From: Mucilaginibacter xinganensis
Lineage (GTDB): Bacteria > Bacteroidota > Bacteroidia > Sphingobacteriales > Sphingobacteriaceae
Direction of reading: 5' to 3'
Length of the DNA stretch: 61,734 nt
Assembly (NCBI GenBank): GCA_026225055.1
Contig: JAMFSA010000233.1
Coordinates: 1 to 61,734 of the forward strand
The notes under the pieces are model-generated. The model made no database searches and was not told the DNA's origin. It saw nothing but the letters and a program-made list of their open reading frames with translations. Shown piece by piece: positions 60,722-61,734 of the stretch (position 1 is its first letter; every line of letters starts with the position of its first letter). Made by a program: the position numbers and the translations under genes.

Positions 60722-60924
60722 ATGAAGATTTTTATTACTAACCTGCCCTTTACCGCTGATGAGGAAGATCTCAAAAATTTTCTGGAAACCTATTGCCCGG
60801 TAAACTCGCTAAGCCTGGCGCGAAATGCCGCTGACAACAAAAGCCGTGGCTTCGCCTTTGCAGAGTAGTAATTACTGACCTTGCTGAATTACAGGGTTTG
60901 CCGTTTAACAGCGTAACTTTTCCC
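60722..60924 (+). pseudogene. RRM-type RNA-binding protein, frameshifted and 3'-truncated
   Basis: From ATG at 60722: MKIFITNLPFTADEEDLKNF contains the RNP-2 motif (IFITNL) and KSRGFAFAE the RNP-1 motif. A TAG follows at 60866. In another frame the domain continues VVITDLAELQGLPFNSVTF, the last helix and strand of an RRM, so a short indel near 60865 broke it. The end is replaced from about 60918 by the SDR-start repeat. Bacteroidota cold-inducible RRM proteins are normally 80-110 residues. Confidence 0.6.
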
Positions 60925-61043
60925 GCAAGTTTCTTCATTGGCTTAAGGTTGTAATTAATGTCGCTAATATAGTATTCTGAAGCTTCTTGATTTGAACAGC
61001 GGTAATAAATCTCTTAAACAGATTAGTGGATTTCTTCATACTG
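60915..61043. repeat. Direct repeat, copy 2 (SDR start plus upstream region)
   Basis: Counterpart of 54532-54669. On the minus strand ATG at 60938 gives only MKKLAGKV before running into the RRM remnant, so the SDR body is absent here. Confidence 0.6.
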
Positions 61044-61050
61044 CCAAGCT

Positions 61051-61434
61051 TCACGAAAAGGCCTTATTTTCGCTGCCTTCCAAGTAACTGTAAACGATAG
61101 AGAGGAGTGATTCCAGGTCGAAAGGCTTATATAAAATACCATCACAGCCGCCCGGGCGGGCTGCATCAGCCGGGGTAAAATAGGCGGGAAAAATGACCAC
61201 GGGTATGTGCCTGTATTCTGGTGTATGTTTTAACTGCCGGCAGAGGTCACCACCGTTTGTATCAGCCAATTTGTAATCCAGCAGGATAAGATCCGGCCCA
61301 AAATCCTCTATGGCGTCAAAAAGCTGGCTGCCCAGGGATATATCCAGCACTTCAAATTGCTCATAAATAAGGGCCTCTGTAACTACCGCCAAGATGGCCG
61401 AATGGTCGTCTAAAATTAAAATGCGTCTGTTCAA
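61051..61434 (-). CDS. Single-domain response regulator (receiver only)
   Basis: 127 residues forming one receiver domain. The acidic pair Asp9-Asp10 (ILILDDHSAI), phospho-acceptor Asp53 (LILLDYKL) and Lys103 (ILYKPFD) are present. The usual switch Thr/Ser after strand 4 is Pro83 (VVIFPAYFT), so signalling geometry may differ. There is no output domain, so it works as a phosphotransfer or protein-binding module. No kinase gene lies in the window. It is divergent from the NmrA-like gene at the right edge. Confidence 0.88.
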   Translation of the reverse strand: MNRRILILDDHSAILAVVTEALIYEQFEVLDISLGSQLFDAIEDFGPDLILLDYKLADTNGGDLCRQLKHTPEYRHIPVVIFPAYFTPADAARPGGCDGILYKPFDLESLLSIVYSYLEGSENKAFS

Positions 61435-61562
61435 ATCGAAAGCATTAACCTAAAATATCGTGTGCCGGGTAAGTAAGGATAGCCATGGCGCTGAAGTCTG
61501 AGTTTGTAAAAAAGGCTTAAAAATTCCGTGTAACAAAAGTGGGTTTTGTGGGTTAATCTCGC

Positions 61563-61734
61563 ATGGACAATCAAATCTTATTAGCCGGCGCGACCGGCGA
61601 TCTTGGTGGCCGGATAGCAAAAGCGCTCATCAGCAAAGGCGCAAAAGTAAAAGCTGTCGTCAGGGCAGATAGTAAAAAGGAAGCGGTAAATCTGTTAAAA
61701 GCAGGCGGTGTCGAGATCGTAGAATTGGACATGA
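61563..61734 (+). CDS. NmrA-like NAD(P)-binding protein, truncated by the window end
   Basis: The first 57 codons are visible: MDNQILLAGATGDLGGRIAK with the GATGxLGxxI dinucleotide-binding motif, then GAKVKAVVRAD and GGVEIVELDM. This is the N-terminal Rossmann part of an atypical SDR (NmrA/isoflavone-reductase-like). It is divergent from the receiver-domain gene. The rest lies outside the window. Confidence 0.75.
   Translation, partial: MDNQILLAGATGDLGGRIAKALISKGAKVKAVVRADSKKEAVNLLKAGGVEIVELDM

Overview
The window reads as accessory chromosome of a Bacteroidota bacterium, most likely a Sphingobacteriaceae member (Mucilaginibacter/Pedobacter type). This rests on SusC/SusD proteins, FecI/FecR-type sigma/anti-sigma genes beside a TonB receptor with an STN domain, DUF5689 and DUF4397 lipoproteins, GH92 and GH78 enzymes, many AraC regulators and TAnnTTTG-type -7 promoter boxes. 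The genus is an inference from style, not from a marker gene. No rRNA, tRNA, CRISPR array, transposase or phage gene was seen.

Layout. 0-7.6 kb: small hypothetical genes (some frameshifted), a TraR/DksA-like regulator, an AraC-SDR pair, a broken AraC gene, membrane and secreted hypotheticals and a WG-repeat protein. 7.6-25.1 kb: a polysaccharide/glycoside utilisation locus on the minus strand: AraC regulator, secreted (alpha/alpha)6-barrel glycoside hydrolase translationally coupled to a xylose-isomerase-like TIM-barrel protein, phytanoyl-CoA-dioxygenase-family oxygenase, SusC, SusD, a large GH78 alpha-L-rhamnosidase and a GH43-like protein. Debris of a GH3 glucosidase, a beta-helix protein and an outer-membrane beta-barrel protein lies among them. 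25.3-27.4 kb: a gene graveyard with an SDR stub, a 100-bp tandem duplication, a frameshifted AraC gene and a frameshifted polysaccharide deacetylase. 27.4-32.3 kb: two paralogous AraC regulators bracketing two siderophore-interacting-protein-like flavoproteins and a FAD monooxygenase. 33-40.7 kb: a GH78-like enzyme, a macroglobulin-like surface protein and a GH92 mannosidase. 41.7-52.6 kb: a seven-gene minus-strand run (sigma factor, FecR, TonB receptor, propeller lipoprotein, DUF4397 lipoprotein, two tandem DUF5689 lipoproteins). 52.7-61.7 kb: a divergent HxlR/NmrA pair with palindromic operators, a stand-alone CheB methylesterase, an Lrp regulator divergent from an L-threonine-dehydrogenase-like gene, an M16 metalloprotease, a broken RNA-binding protein, a single-domain response regulator and a second NmrA-like gene running off the end.

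How they fit together. The SusCD locus, the two GH78 proteins, GH92 and the local AraC regulator look like a system for rhamnose-containing plant glycans or glycosides. A 17-bp A/T-rich motif (TATACTTTTTGAYAAAA-like) lies upstream of susC, the dioxygenase, the (alpha/alpha)6 hydrolase, the AraC gene, the second GH78-like gene and GH92, which suggests one regulon across 20 kb. The most interesting leads are this shared motif, the oxygenase/isomerase coupling inside the locus, and the sigma-controlled lipoprotein operon. Many pseudogenes carry single-base changes in A/T runs; these may be real decay or assembly error, and this cannot be decided from sequence alone.
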